Positions 45,216 to 60,441 of a stretch of 64,000 bases of DNA are shown here, one piece after another (position 1 is the stretch's first letter; every line of letters begins with the position of its first letter). The stretch comes from Mugil cephalus (taxonomy: Eukaryota; Chordata; Actinopteri; Mugiliformes; Mugilidae). The position numbers were made by a program, and so were the translations under genes. The notes under the pieces were generated by a model that made no database searches, was not told the DNA's origin, and saw nothing but the letters and a program-made list of their open reading frames with translations. The stretch lies in assembly GCF_022458985.1 (NCBI RefSeq), contig NC_061773.1, forward strand, positions 24,710,001 through 24,774,000, in the 5' to 3' direction.

Positions 45216-47499
45216 TAAAAAAATGACAGCATCAAGGGATGAGGCTGAAGATTTAACTGAAAACTGCTTGTACAGGAACATGGACCTCACGTCTTAGTGT
45301 CCTTGAGTGAGACTCTGGACCCTGAGACCTATTGTACTGTCCTACAACCACTCATTTGTAGCATGTATGGTGATGTCAGTGTTCCTCTTAAGTCCATCAC
45401 TAATTGCTGATGATTCTCAGCTGATGTATAGAGTAGAAAGTAAAAAAAAATGGGCGGGTTTTTAATGTTGTTTGCATATAATTAGAATATTATTAACTGT
45501 GTGAGAATGTGCAAGCAGAATTTTGCTACTACTTAATTTTTCACAGTTTTTCATAATCTCAAAATCATTCTATCTAAATGACGTTTCTTAAGTAAATAAA
45601 AATTATTAATAGTGTCATTAATTAATTTCCTGGCAGCTTTTAGCTCGACTAATATTTACTGCTGGGTTTTAAATTCTAATACAGCACAAACAGAGTGTGT
45701 ATAAAGCTCCCATGTCTTAGAACAGCTGCAAAATGTACTTAAATGAGTCATTCTGAATCGTTTGAGGGGGTTTACGTGTTTATGTTCGCCGTGTGAAGAG
45801 CTACTGTTTGAGGGCTGACGTTTTATGGCTCTGTTGAACCACCAGAGGCCCTCTTTGCACAGCACACCAACACCACATCATCATCAACAGCCTCCTAACC
45901 TGACGTTCATTACTTGTGCATGCTACACAACTCTCATAATCTTTATATATTGCAGAAATGTTTGCAAACTGACGACAATGAAACGACTGATTACTAGTTT
46001 GTATTTTTTTTTTCACACTTTCATAGAAAAGTGAAATTAAAATTTCTTATTGCGCCTCTGCTGGCTCAGATTATGTGTTTTATCATTATTATTATTATTA
46101 TAATATTATTTCCATTGACATAGAAACTATCTACACTAGCAACCTAGTGGTTTATGAGTACCAGTATTTAAATATGTTCACTAAACCTTCTGGGATGAAC
46201 AGAAACATAAATTGCTCACTTTCTGATGCCAAATAAAACAATCAAGAAATGGAATTGATAATGAAAAGAAAGAGTGGGTACGCTGCAGGCCCGCTTTCTG
46301 TTTTTTTTTTTTTCTGTTTGGAAGGAGCCTGGGAAAGGTGATTATGGCACTAGTGACTTCCAGCTGTCAGGCCACACAATGAAGGCATGTTATTCCTCCT
46401 GTTCCTACCCTGGCTTCCTTTGTCCCAACGTGAATAAAACCATATCATCTGTTTTTCCTATTGTCGCTGTGGAGCGGTTCAGAGTCTGTGATTTAACCCG
46501 GTGTGTCATTAACTCTCTTCTGACAGGATTTTTTTTTTTTACTTTGGAGGCGTGGACATGCATGTGTCGCTGGCGGGTTTCTGCTAGCCCTTGGGAGGTG
46601 ATCTCCATTTATCCTGGCAACTTGCAAATTTAAACAACAACAATGTAATAAATATCAGGTTAGTTTGACTTCACAAACAAGGGAAGTTCAGAAGCTGCCT
46701 TAAATACGTAAACTCAACTTTGAGGAAAGCTTTATTTATAATATAATATAAATTGCTCCAGAGTCCGATCTTTATGCTCCCTAGCAAACTGAAGCCTTTT
46801 TTTCCCAGTTAGCCTCACTGATTATTGGTTTTCTTAAGGCTACAGAGTCGTTCAGTCCCAATCCCTTGAATTCCCTTCACATTCAACATGTGGAAATGCT
46901 CTTACTTTCACTACCAAACATAGCCCTGAGCTCTACTGTTGTTTTTCTTTGATTTGATTTCACCAAAATGTCAATCAGGATTTTTCTTCTGACCACATTC
47001 CTTCCGGCAAGATGGGAAGAAGAATCCTTCCAGTGTTTAACAATGTGTTGGACAGTTCTTCACCCAACTTTAGTTTCTGCTTCAATCTCCTCAGATTTTA
47101 TTCTCTGCTTTATTCTCTGCAGACCTAACGTCTTTTCCACATGGTTGTTTCAGAAATGAGAAGCTACTCATTGCATCAGTTTGGGTTAAATAACTTGTTG
47201 CCAGCTGAAAGATATTGCCTGAATGTCTCATTGTCTCAATGTCGATGTTTTGCCGCTCATCCAAGTAGCTTCATCATTTCTAAGGGAAGTGGGAGTGGGA
47301 AGTTGTTGTTGTTTTTTAGAGGCCTTTTGGATATCCAATAGGAGGCTCGTACCAATTAGTTTAGCTAAATGCAGGTGGTGACTGACTGAATGCAGTAATT
47401 ATCCAAGGTTCCCAGTTATCCAGGTCATGGTTTATAACCAAAAAGCGTTAAAAAAAGCAACTGGACTTGTTGAGCTTTGAGAAGATGTTTCGCCACTCA

Positions 47500-48190
47500 T
47501 TCATTTCTTCAGTTTTATTTATATTGCGTCAATAACAATACAAATTGTCTCAAGATCACTGGCGCTGTTAGACCTATTTTATCCTTAAGCCCTCCCTAAA
47601 TAATTTGGTGTTGTTTTATTTATTTATTTATGCAAAAATTCAATATAAAATGGTCAAAATATGAGTTTAAATAAATAACTGTGTTAATCACTTAAATATG
47701 ATCATAAATCCATTTCCCTTCACTTCGTAGTGTTGGGTAGAGTGAGCCCCTTCAGTGCATCTTTATCTCATCCACCTATTAATGTTAATTTATCAAGTAA
47801 TTAAGTAATATTTTTCAGCTTTAAATTGCAGCTATTTTAGTCACATATATAATCTGTGCGACTACAAGATATTTGAGAGCAAACAATTATGGTGTTATGA
47901 GTGAAAGTCATGCCTCTTTGTTGACTGAATTAATAACTATAAATACATTCTCTCTTTGTTAGTTGTTTGTGCATCTCCTTGGGGGCAAAGCCCCCCCTGT
48001 CCTTAAAACCTAATGACGCCCCTGCACAGGACGCTTTACAAACCTCCAGGCAAAGAAAAACTCCCTTTTAACAGGAAGAGCAGCTCATATAGAGGAACAC
48101 ATCTGCCCCTAAGAGTCAGAAAATAGAGGAAATACATAAACAGATAGATATTTAAACACATATAGAATCTGATGATGATACAGATATAAA
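47500..48190. repeat. Dispersed repeat interrupted by a hAT-like insertion
   Basis: The left part (to 47556, ending TTGTCTCAAGAT) and the right part (from 48025, GGACGCTTTACAAACCTCCA, then AAAAACTCCCTTTTAACAGG) belong to one common fish repeat that normally reads continuously. The inserted piece is listed separately. Confidence 0.5.
47557..48024. mobile_element. hAT-like miniature (CAGGGGCG ends)
   Basis: The reverse complement of the right end begins CAGGGGCGTCATTAGGTTTT, and the left end CACTGGCGCTGTTAGACC is a diverged copy of it. No gene inside. It is inserted into the repeat above. I could not see a clear 8-bp target duplication. Confidence 0.5.
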
Positions 48191-48499
48191 ATGTAGCTGA
48201 GTTTGAGAATATAACAAGTATCTTATGCAGCTCTATAACTGAAGAGCTGCTCATCTGAGTAGCTTCTTCAGTTCTAAGGGACTAGTGGAAAGTGTTTTTT
48301 TAGATATCCAAAGGAAAAAGGAAGCTTGTACTTATTTGCTTAGTGAAATCCAGGTGGCGACTCTTTTATTTATTTATTTTTTGGCCAGGCAGTGTATATG
48401 TGTGTTCTTGTTATTTTGTCGACCCCTGCGTGTACCCCAATCAACAGGCCACTATTGTGTCCCATGAAGTGCCGGACCCCTCCGTCAACACATGGCAGC

Positions 48500-48778
48500 G
48501 AGGCTTCGTGGAGCGGCGGCCAATCGGCGCGCCGCTCTTAGGGCGAGCCTCCGCGGCGCTCGTCCAATCGGCGCCCGGCTCCTCTCGAGCTGTGTGCGGC
48601 GATGCGGTCACGTGACGCGTGGAAAAGGAATGCCAACATGGACCCGTGGCAAGGACGGGACGTGAGAGAGCTGCGACAATAACACGACGGAGGCGGCGGG
48701 CAGAGAAGACGGAGAAAAACACGGAGAGACGTCGACGCCGAAGCTCCTCGCCAACGAGCCCGCACCCAGCCGCGCACG
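48500..48778 (+). promoter_or_regulatory. KLF15-like gene promoter and non-coding exon 1
   Basis: CpG-rich. Two CCAAT boxes at 48520-48524 and 48564-48568 both occur in CCAATCGGCGC, 44 bp apart. A perfect E-box palindrome GTCACGTGAC at 48607-48616 would suit USF/TFE-type factors. A non-coding exon ends at 48778 before the donor GTAGGT. An upstream frame from ATG 48602 runs 26 codons to TAA at 48680-48682. It is in the frame of the main protein, so it also supplies an in-frame stop before the real start. Exact transcription start unknown. Confidence 0.6.
48602..48682 (+). other. Upstream ORF in the KLF15-like 5' leader
   Basis: ATG at 48602 and an in-frame ATG at 48638 end at the same TAA. 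A third, overlapping short frame starts at 48630 and ends at 48665. If transcription starts upstream of 48602, ribosomes would meet these before the main start. Sequence conservation was not checked. Confidence 0.4.
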
Positions 48779-51700
48779 GTAGGTCGAGCCAAATGTCCGG
48801 GAGTCTCCTGCTCGGGTCCTCCGGAGCTACTGGGGGAGTATAAATAGAACAAATTTTGACCCAGGCGAACTTGAGACGACGTGGATTCCTATGCACGCGC
48901 AGTCGTACCCCCTACTTTAGTAAATACTCTCGTATCTCAGTTCATCTGAACTCGGGGGGCTCGTTTCGGGGCTGGTTCTTGGCCGTGCGTCTGTGGGCGC
49001 GTCGGTGCGGGCCGTGTTCAGCCCAGCGCTGCTTTTTCGAGGCCCTGCTGCAACATGTGCCCGACGCTCTCTCCCTGCCTGACAGCAGCAACAAACATCC
49101 TTTACATAAGTGCAAACGGGGGGTGGGGGCATCTTCCTTCTTCGCGGTCGCCAGCGTGTCTGTGTGGACTCCAGCTTCAAAATTTGGGGGTGGGTGGGTT
49201 GGGGGGTGCGGTTGAAATTTGCGGACCGGTCAGGCGTCGCAGATGCACGGGTGGAGGTCGCCCCAGCTGATCAGAGCGGAACTTTTTTACCTGCTACTTA
49301 CAAGAAATAACAATTTGCCCATTATGGGGTTTAAAATTTAAAAAACTGGAGTCACACACAGCATTTCAACGAAACAACAGATTATTTTGGGCCTGTTTGG
49401 TGGAGGTCTTTAACACATCTCTTTGGAGTGGCTATTAAAAAAAAAAAAAAAAACTAAAAAGCTTGGGAGTATATAAGAGGAAGTATTGTACATTTGGCTC
49501 CAACTCATGGCTTCCAGACAGGAAGTGTTGATGCCTCACAATCCCTTTGTTAAAACTAAGCTTCAAGTCCTGAATATCATTGTTGTTTTTTTTTAATATT
49601 GTTGCATAATTGCAAAAATAATATTTAATAAAGTGCCCAAAAACTGAACAGGAATGATCTTTCAACCTATTGGTTGTCAAAGAGCTTCCCATTCGCTCAC
49701 GCTAGCCAAACCAGGAGCTACTCAGTTTTTGGCTCAAGGACAATTGAGGACGGAACTGTTTCGTGGATAACTTGCTCTACCGACTCATAGGCTATGGCTA
49801 CAGCCCAGATCATACATACCTCCCCAGAAATGTGACTATGCGTGCAAGAGTGCCAGAGCTGGGATTGGTTGCGTTTACATGCACAGCTTAAACAATCTAT
49901 GCTTGAAATTTGACTTTCTGAATGTGGTCCTTGTCCCAGTTTATATGGCAATGGAGAAAATCGAATAACTGACGGGAACATGTCCTCCTCCACACTAGGT
50001 GGCGATGTGTGTCTTGTCAGCGAGTTAATACCATGTTAATACGGCCCACTTTTCCAGTATAATAAACAAGAGTCGTCCATGCGGCACACCAGCGTTTCAA
50101 AACAACAACAACATGGATAATAGTTCAGATTGTTTTTTTTTTTATCTCATATGTTATATGCATGCTGCGTACGGTGCAGATAAGATGGCGCTATCCCTCA
50201 GGTGGTTCTTCTACCGGCTCTGTTTACCTTCTTCTTCTTCTGCGACCAGCTTTCTTGGATGTTTTTGTTCCAGGGTTAGACACAGTAAATACACAGCGCA
50301 GCGGTTGTGGCGCATGCTAACACGTATTGTCCAGTTAAAGTCCAATTAAGGTGTATACATGTCAAGTAACAGTGTTTACATGCACTGAATTTGTCCGGTT
50401 AAAGCCGAATTAAGGCAATAATTAGTTGTTTTTTTCACGTGCACGTAAATGTACTGACTGAAGAAAGGTTAGCCGAGGAGGTTCATACATGCAAACATTT
50501 ATATGACTCCTCATCAGCAAAATTTCGCTGAAAATTTCATTTGCCGTTGTTGAAAGTGAAACGGGAAATGGGAACAAAAATTAACCCGACTGGCAAAAAA
50601 GACACAGCGCGGACTAGTGTTTGGGTGGAGTTGTTACTGAGCAAGTCAGACTGATGAGTGCATGAATGCCTCGCAGGTCCTACAATACTCTAATAGGGCC
50701 TTAAGGGAACAAACACGCTGCACAAAGGGTGGTATGAAGAAAGTCAGTAGGGGTGCAACACACAATTAATTAAGCAATTAATTAAGCCAACAAAACCCTA
50801 CCAGGTGTCCTTCAGCAAAAACTTGAACCTGAAATTGCTCCATGTGTGTGACAACTGGAATATAATGAAGCGTCGGATGGTAGTGGACATCCCCCTGAAA
50901 GCCCCAGAACATCCGGGGCTTTCTGACCTCAAAACAAAAGACAGCAGTGTTAGTATTTGAACTGTTACAGATAGATAAATACTTTTCTTCCTACAAGGTC
51001 TAGATTCAATTCGATTTGATGTCAGTCACTGAGAGATTTTTCAGTTTTGAAATTACTTCACTAAAACTAATCATCTGTTCTGGAGATTTGTGGAATTTTC
51101 ACAATAATTTCCCCTCTAGTTTCACATCTTTCATGTACCTTTGCTTTTGTGCAGCTCATCTCTGTCGTTACACTTTTCAGTCATGATGATGCTCTTTGGG
51201 TTGTAGATCCTGTCATGTTATGCATCTCTCTCACACGGTTACTGATACCGAGGCTGCTGCAAGATTTCTAACAAAAAGATGTAGGAAATAACTTTGATTT
51301 AAAAAAAATTACATCTTGTAGATTTTTTGTTGTTGTTAAACCTAGACACTCGGGGTGTGCAGGTGAATAATACAGGCGCATTTCCCATTGCAATCTGTAT
51401 TAGCCGTCATTCTCACCACTGTTTATGCTAATTAATGGCAGAACATGGCAATGTATAGTAAAGACACCTTTCCTAATTCAGAATAGAATAGAATAGAAGC
51501 AAAATAGTGCAAAAAGGTATTATTTACAAGAGATTTACAAGAGAAAGGTAAATTATTTCTTCATTCATACTTTCGCATTGAAATATTTTGTATTATGAGA
51601 AAATATTGGAGGAAACACTCAAAATTATGGTTATTATATAACTATATATATAATATGTATTATATTATATGGTTATTGGGATTTAATTGCCAAAAACTTA

Positions 51701-52447
51701 AGTATGGGAGTAGCAAAATTACACCCCATATAATCAGGTCTCAGAAAAGTTCAACTAAACTCTACCTGTTGTAAAAGTGACAAAAACAATAAACCTGAAG
51801 TTGCTCTGTTTGTGTGTGAGAATGAAGGATATTTCATCCTTCTACCCCAACACTGGAAGGCGTAAAGAAGTTCCTGAGGGAAAGTCTAGTGGCAGAAATG
51901 GTGGTTATTATCTAGCGGCGAGTTAACCAAAGAATTAATAAATGGACTACTTATAGAAATGATCCTGCATATAGGAAAAAGAATCCACAGTTAAATCAAT
52001 TGTTTGTTGCCGCAACAATTATACGTGTTTTTCCCTGCTTTTGTTATTAATTAATCTGACAGTTCGCTCTGACAGTAAAGAGAGGAAAACAGCTCCTAGA
52101 ATTTCCCACATTCCCTGAAGTGCACGTCTTGTTTTGCCCAACAAAGAGTCAGATGATTAAGACGCATCAGATGCATCAGATGGTTACAAATGACTGAAAC
52201 ATGTAATGGATTACAGTCTGTGAACATTTTTTTTGTACGTTTTAATATATTTAGTCATGAAGAGAACTTTATTGTCAACTTAGTAGGATTATCGCCTGTG
52301 TGTCATTTGGCAAGTGCTTAAATACAGTAAATAAAACACGGTAGTGTCCTTTAAAAGCATTAAAGTAAACAGGCAGGGCTGTGCGCTGCAATGCCATTTT
52401 CACTTTCTGGTGCATCTTAAAACCTAATCTCACTGCTGCCTCTGCAG
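48779..52447 (+). other. KLF15-like gene intron 1
   Basis: GC-rich for the first 500 bp, then AT-rich. It holds copy B of the 0.6-kb dispersed element (49868-50425) and short GAATA repeats near 51481. No coding exon seen. Acceptor CTGCCTCTGCAG ends at 52447. Confidence 0.55.
49868..50425 (-). mobile_element. Dispersed 0.6-kb DNA element, copy B
   Basis: Reverse-oriented relative of 27625-28240, with GCGTTTACATGCACAG at one end and CAGTGTTTACATGCACTG near the other. Shared internal blocks include CCTCCTCCACACTAGGTGGC and GTTAATACGGCCCA. Confidence 0.55.
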
Positions 52448-52513
52448 GTTTCGGTGATACCTCTTCGGGCTAGAATTTCGTCAACATCCCTTCTACAGCA
52501 TTGGCCTGGATCA

Positions 52514-55083
<2,570 letters not shown>

Positions 55084-55801
55084 CGCCTTCAGCCGGCCTA
55101 AAAAGCCCTGCCCCGCTCGGCTTCGTCTCGGGCGGCGGGCACGAGGGTCCACGTTCCCCTCAGGACTTTTGGTGCTTTCCGAGCAGAACTTTTCAAAAGA
55201 TTCTTGAGAGAGCTGACGCAGCTGGCGCAGTTACCTTCCTTTCTCTTCCGCCCCGCTATTTACCTTTCAGTGTTCCTTCTGAGCAGCTCATCTTCTCTTA
55301 AGCTAACGGCCACCTCAGGAAAAACTCTTCCGAAAGTGGATTTTCTGGCCTTCACACAAACCCTGACACAGCAACATGCATTAACGGGAGACGTTGACAG
55401 AGGCCCTCTTGTAACCACTGCTTGCATCAGGTGCTTTTGACAGTAGGGGTGAACTAATAACGGGGTCATCTGTAGTTACAGTTCAGAGTTTGTATATTAC
55501 TTGGACTAAGTTTTTGTACATTTTGTTATGTTGCAGTATCATTCTACAACTGTTTAAATAATTATTTTCCTCAAAAGTCCCATAATATGATAAAAAGTGA
55601 AAACACGAACATAGGACATTTGTGCAAATTTATTTAGAAAGAAAGACTGAAATATGTAATTGACAGTAACTTAAGCTTTGGTGGCTGTAGAGTATTAATT
55701 CTCACCAGTTTTGCTCGATCAACTTTAAAATCTGCTCTGTGCCTCAGTTGGTGGACATTTGAGGTCAATTCAATACCTAATATGTAATTAAGACATATGT
55801 G

Positions 55802-55963
55802 TGTACACCGATCAGGCTTATCTTTATGACCACCTTCCTAATATTGTGTAGTTCTCCCTTGTGCCTCCAGAACAGCTGTTTAGAACAAGGTATCGTCACA
55901 AGATGGTTTAAATGTTACTTACTCACCCTGTCAGTGGTCATAATGTTTTGCCTGATCTGTCTA
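55802..55963 (+). mobile_element. Miniature Tc1 element, copy 2
   Basis: The left end TACACCGATCAGGC (then TTATCTTTATGACCACC) and the right end GTCAGTGGTCATAATG (then TTTTGCCTGATCTGT) are inverted Tc1 termini of the family at 575-798, with only about 100 bp between them. Confidence 0.75.
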
Positions 55964-57948
55964 GTTCAGAGACAGGACACCATGACCTAATGACCCAATG
56001 CACGGGGGAAACATTTGCAGAAAATTCAAAAATTTATTTCTGCAACTTTTTGTCGTGTCACACAAGAAGAGTCGAGGCCGTAATTGCTGCCAAACGTCCC
56101 TCGGTTAGTTCACTAAGACAGCGTCAGGATATTGACTCTAGAAAAAATGGAAAAAAACAAATAATCTGTTAATATTGAGCGTGGATTGATGGGGAAAATA
56201 ATCATTTTATGATGAGACTGCAAGATAACATGAAGGGGGTAGAGTAGTTTCCGAATGCACGGTATGTAAACATTTTACCTTTGCAGTTCCTCAAAGGCAA
56301 AACTTCAGGGTTCACATACACACGAAGCTTCCAGACAGCGTCCCTGTTTGTGTCACGTGATCCGATCGTAAGGCTCGGATGGACACGACTCACGCTGTGG
56401 AGGCATTTCCGTCAGATGAATTCTCCTTAGATTTCTCATGTTCAGAGGTTGATCCGACTCTGAAGGAAGGACGTGACTCCTCGCATCAGAGACGTCAACT
56501 CCCGTCGGTTTTACTCACAGCTCGGCCTGAGGAAGAACTCTTGACTCAGTGTTTTATGCTTCCAACGCTAGCCTTTATTGCATTCATTCAATTGTGATCC
56601 GCCGTGTTTGGACCCCTATGCCTTGTTTTCTGTCCTAATCTCTTTATCGATGCCTTTGTCCATATCTGACAACCTGTCGTGATCCTACTGTCATCATATG
56701 ACTGCTTTTATTAACTGTGATCCTGATAAGGGAGGGGGGTTGCCAAACCAGAAATCCCTGCTCTGCCCATTTAGAGAATGGAAACTACACCCTAGGTGTG
56801 TATTGGTTTATAAGCTTCTTGTTCTCTGAATATCATTGTGGCCTAGAAAACTACTCGGCCTATACATGACACTTTGGTTCAATGGTGCAACAATGATGTG
56901 AAATACTGCTCTTTCTTATTTACAGTAGCAGTTACTGTAAACATGTTTCTGTTGGTTACTGCAGCAAGAAAAGCTAATAGTTTAAACGGCTGGAAAGGCA
57001 GCTAACATCTATTCAATCACCTGTATTAGCATATTCATTATGACGTGTACGGAATTTAAAAAGACAAAGATAACGTGTACAGCTTGTAGCCTTTATATAG
57101 ATGTTTTTTTTTTTTTTTTTTTTTTTTTCTTTTTAATCAAAGAGAATTTTTCAATCAGCGCGTTAAGCTACTCAGTCGTGTTTCTGGAGAGGTTTTTTGG
57201 TCTGTTATGATGAGTTTTGATTGTAGCGTGATCAATCTGTGGAATGTGAGACTGATTATAGTCTGGGATGTGGAGTCCCGCTCTGCCCATTTACAAACCG
57301 TTTGAGCTGAGTCCGCTGGTATCAAGTGCACTTGTGTTGGTGGAAAGTGAGAAACGGTCATCGTGCTCTTAATAGGCAGTCCCGTTAAATGTACGGGAAC
57401 TGTACGACGCAAAAAAAAAAAAAAAAAAAAAAAAACGAGAGAGAGAAAAGGAAGGTTAAACTGCACCATGCAGCACTGTCGCTATCCGTTCTTTAATCTC
57501 AGAACTTTGGTGCTCGATAACCCAGCAGTGCTCGGCGTGGAGAGCCTGTGCAGCTGAAAGCATAAGGCTTCACATAACTGGATTGTCTCTGTTGAACCAG
57601 CAGGCACTTAACTACTACTACGCACCGTAGGCTACTGGCAATCTTAACTTTAGCTCGAGCAACATTGGTGCTTTTGAATAAGCTCAGAAAGCAGAGCACT
57701 TCTGTATGCATGTAGCAGTGCACAGCCATGTACACAGCGATCGTCCTCATATCCTAGCATTCTGAATACACTCGTTTCACTCTTTTTAAAAAAACAATCA
57801 TGCTCCGTAACATAGAAACCCGTTGAAAGCAGACAGACGGACAGACGTGTTTATCTGTCTGAACCACTGCCGTCTTTGTGTCTGAGCCTCCCCAGGCTGC
57901 TTCTACTGACCTAGATCCAGGCCTGTGTTCCCTAATCATCATCAGATT

Positions 57949-57973
57949 CTCTCTCTCTCTCTCTCTCTCTCTC
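57949..57973. repeat. (CT)n microsatellite
   Basis: About 12 CT units. Confidence 0.9.
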
Positions 57974-59089
57974 ATTCATGCCTGTGTATCTCGTTTAACA
58001 CAGTCACTACTTTTTTTGTTTGTTTGTTTTTTTTAAATACCAGAAATGCTATTTTCCTATTTGCAAAAATAAAGAAATAAAAAAATTAAAATCCCTGACT
58101 CTTTTGATTAGCTTAGTTTAGCTATGGACATTAGCTGTCCTCATATGGGGACTTTAGATTTTAGGTTTGTGGCAACTTATTCTGCTTCATTTAGAGCTGT
58201 TGTCCTCATAAGGAGATACTTTAATTTGCCGTGTACTGGTATCGAAGAGTCAGTACACTTGTTTCTTTATGCTTATTAACTTCTCTATTTTGATATGACA
58301 TGAAAATTAAACAAATTCGCAAGTACTCGTTTGAGGACGTTGGGATTTCATCGTTTCCAATTCTGCTTTTACATTAAAATAAACTTTAAATACACTTTTC
58401 TTTTCTTTTAGTACACTTAAAGTGACTTAAATTATATACAGTGTAATATACACTGAAATAATCCATGCGTCTGCATAATTCCAGTTCAAAGATAATGCTT
58501 ATTTTTTCTCCTTCTTACATCCTACTCATCTTCAAATACCCGAAGATCTTAATGTCGTTGTAAAGAAGTTCGGATACATTCCAAAGAGATGCTTGTGTCT
58601 CAGGAGGTATAACTACAGCGTATCCCCAATACAGGAAATGCAAGTTCCTAAATATTGCCAATAGTGTCTTATGAGCTAGCTTTTAGCTTATTTAACTGTA
58701 TGACCCACTAGTTTAGGTTCAGTCTCATCTCATTAAATCTGTCAACAAATCTGGCTACAAAAATGTATTGTATTCACATTTTAGTGGAGGTCAAAGCCAA
58801 TTATAAAGACGATGACGAATGAAAGTTAAATCCACCAAGTGGCCAAAGGCATAACTGCAAACGAAGGCTAATTTGGCTTCGTTTCCAGTGAACGTGTAAA
58901 TCGTGTTTGCTACCATGTTCAATGTGACGCTAATAATATTAATGATGTGTTCAAATTAACAAATCAGCAGAAATATAATAAAATAAAAATAAAATGGTAA
59001 TAATAATTAAATAAATACAATAAAATACATTTTTTTTTCACAAGTCTTGCATATGTGCAGCTTAACTAGAGATAGGAGTAAATATACAC

Positions 59090-59250
59090 TATATACATGG
59101 GAAGGATAATGGTGATAAGATTCAGCGTGAAAGAGAAAGAGGGGGATTCTTATTTTTTCGCTTTGAAGCTGGTCCTTTCTTCCTCTGACAGACACAACTG
59201 GAAAGTACCAAGAGCCAGAAATTCCATTCCATATTCTGATAAGAAATGAT
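59090..59250 (-). repeat. Dispersed repeat, - strand partner of 60275-60420
   Basis: Its reverse complement reads TTTCTGGCTCTTGGTACTTT, CCAGTTGTGTCTGTC, GGACCAGCTTCAAAGCGAAA and TCTTTCACGCTGAATCTTAT. All are matched in the same order at 60.28-60.41 kb with few differences. Confidence 0.7.
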
Positions 59251-59349
59251 TTTGGCTAAAACACTGCGCCGTATCTTCACATTTCAAGTCAAAACATCTG
59301 ACACAGTGTCGCATCGTGATATAAAACAAACACAGAGCATCAGTGGTAT

Positions 59350-59745
59350 TTATTTGGAGGGGCCACGCCCCTTCTAACCTGTAGCTAATTTTTCTCGTTT
59401 TAGTAGCTGTAGCTGCCTCTTACTAATAATTGTGACCCCTAGGGGCTGCGCAGAGGTACTGCAGGGAGGTGGTAAAAGTCTTTGGTTGATTAGACATTTT
59501 TTTATGTTTTCTTTTCTTCAACCCCCACAAATTTAAATTTCTTGAAATACACATTAACATGAAACCAAGATATCCGAGTAAACAGATAAGGGATAGCTTA
59601 ATATTGAATGCAAAAGGATAATAATAATAATAATAATAATAATACATATTTATAAACAGCACTAGGTCGAGTTTAATATAGAACACATATAGTAGGTAGG
59701 GGGTCCCTGCATAACCTCTCCATCAGTTTGGGGTCCTCCATCAAA
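59350..59745 (-). mobile_element. hAT-like non-autonomous repeat, copy 3
   Basis: The reverse complement contains CCCCAAACTGATGGAGAGGT, TATGCAGGGACCCCCTACCT, CAACCAAAGACTTTTACCAC and GGGGCGTGGCCCCTCC, matching copies 1 and 2. A (TAA)n run at 59619-59643 lies inside. Confidence 0.6.
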
Positions 59746-60250
59746 TTACACATATTTGTTTGGCCCAGTGTTAATATTAAATATAAGCTAATCATATTGC
59801 ACTGGTCATTATGAAAAATTTAAAAATATAATAAATCTAGAAATGCTGCTTATATACACGTTGAAAAATATTAAATCAGAAATGTGCAGTAACATATAAA
59901 GCAGCACATCTTAAATGTGGATTTCCAAATATTGCCTGGCTTTGGTGTAACGGGAAAGTTGCCGCCCCGCTCTCCTTTTACTTGCGTCTCTGTTTACCTG
60001 CTCTCTCCTAACACCACAGATTGTCTCACTGAAGGGACACCGATCAGCGTTTCCCGCAGCGCTGAAAGACAGCGGGGATTACAGCGCAGAGTGGGCGGGC
60101 GGGATAACCAGATCGAGGCCACGGTTAACAAAAATGCTGCACAGATTTAAATCCCCGTAATTGCTTTCAAGTTCTGGGTTTGACCTGCAGGCAGCGTGGC
60201 GAGGCATCTCGCTCTCAGCTCGACGCTCTGGGAAGCAACAGCCAGGCTGC

Positions 60251-60441
60251 AGCTCTATCTGACTGCACGCATGTTATGTTGGAATTTCTGGCTCTCGGTA
60301 CTTTCCAGTTGTGTCTGTTGAAGGAAGAAGGGACCAGCTTCAAAGCAAAAAAAAAGAAAAAGGAAAAGAATCACCTCCTTTTCCCCTGTTGGTCTTTCAC
60401 GCTGCCTCTTATCTGGAGGGGTGCAGTCAGATAGAGCAGCT
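60251..60441 (+). mobile_element. Small inverted-repeat element (MITE)
   Basis: The left end GCTCTATCTGACTGCAC (60252-60268) is found inverted at the right end as GTGCAGTCAGATAGAGC (60421-60437). The interior is the repeat shared with 59090-59250. About 190 bp, no gene. Confidence 0.65.

Larger units (their letters stand above)
55084..58080 (+). other. Possible 3' UTR of the KLF15-like gene
   Basis: No coding signal after TGA 55081-55083. The first clear AATAAA hexamers I noticed are at 58068-58080, followed by A/T-rich DNA. A shorter transcript cannot be excluded. The stretch includes a miniature Tc1 (55802-55963), a long poly-T near 57104, a poly-A near 57411 and (CT)n at 57949-57973. Confidence 0.3.

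Noticed and set aside
48441-48896. 151-codon open frame on the - strand over the KLF15-like exon 1
   Set aside because: GC-rich frames without stops are expected in CpG islands. The strand opposite carries a good non-coding exon with donor site.
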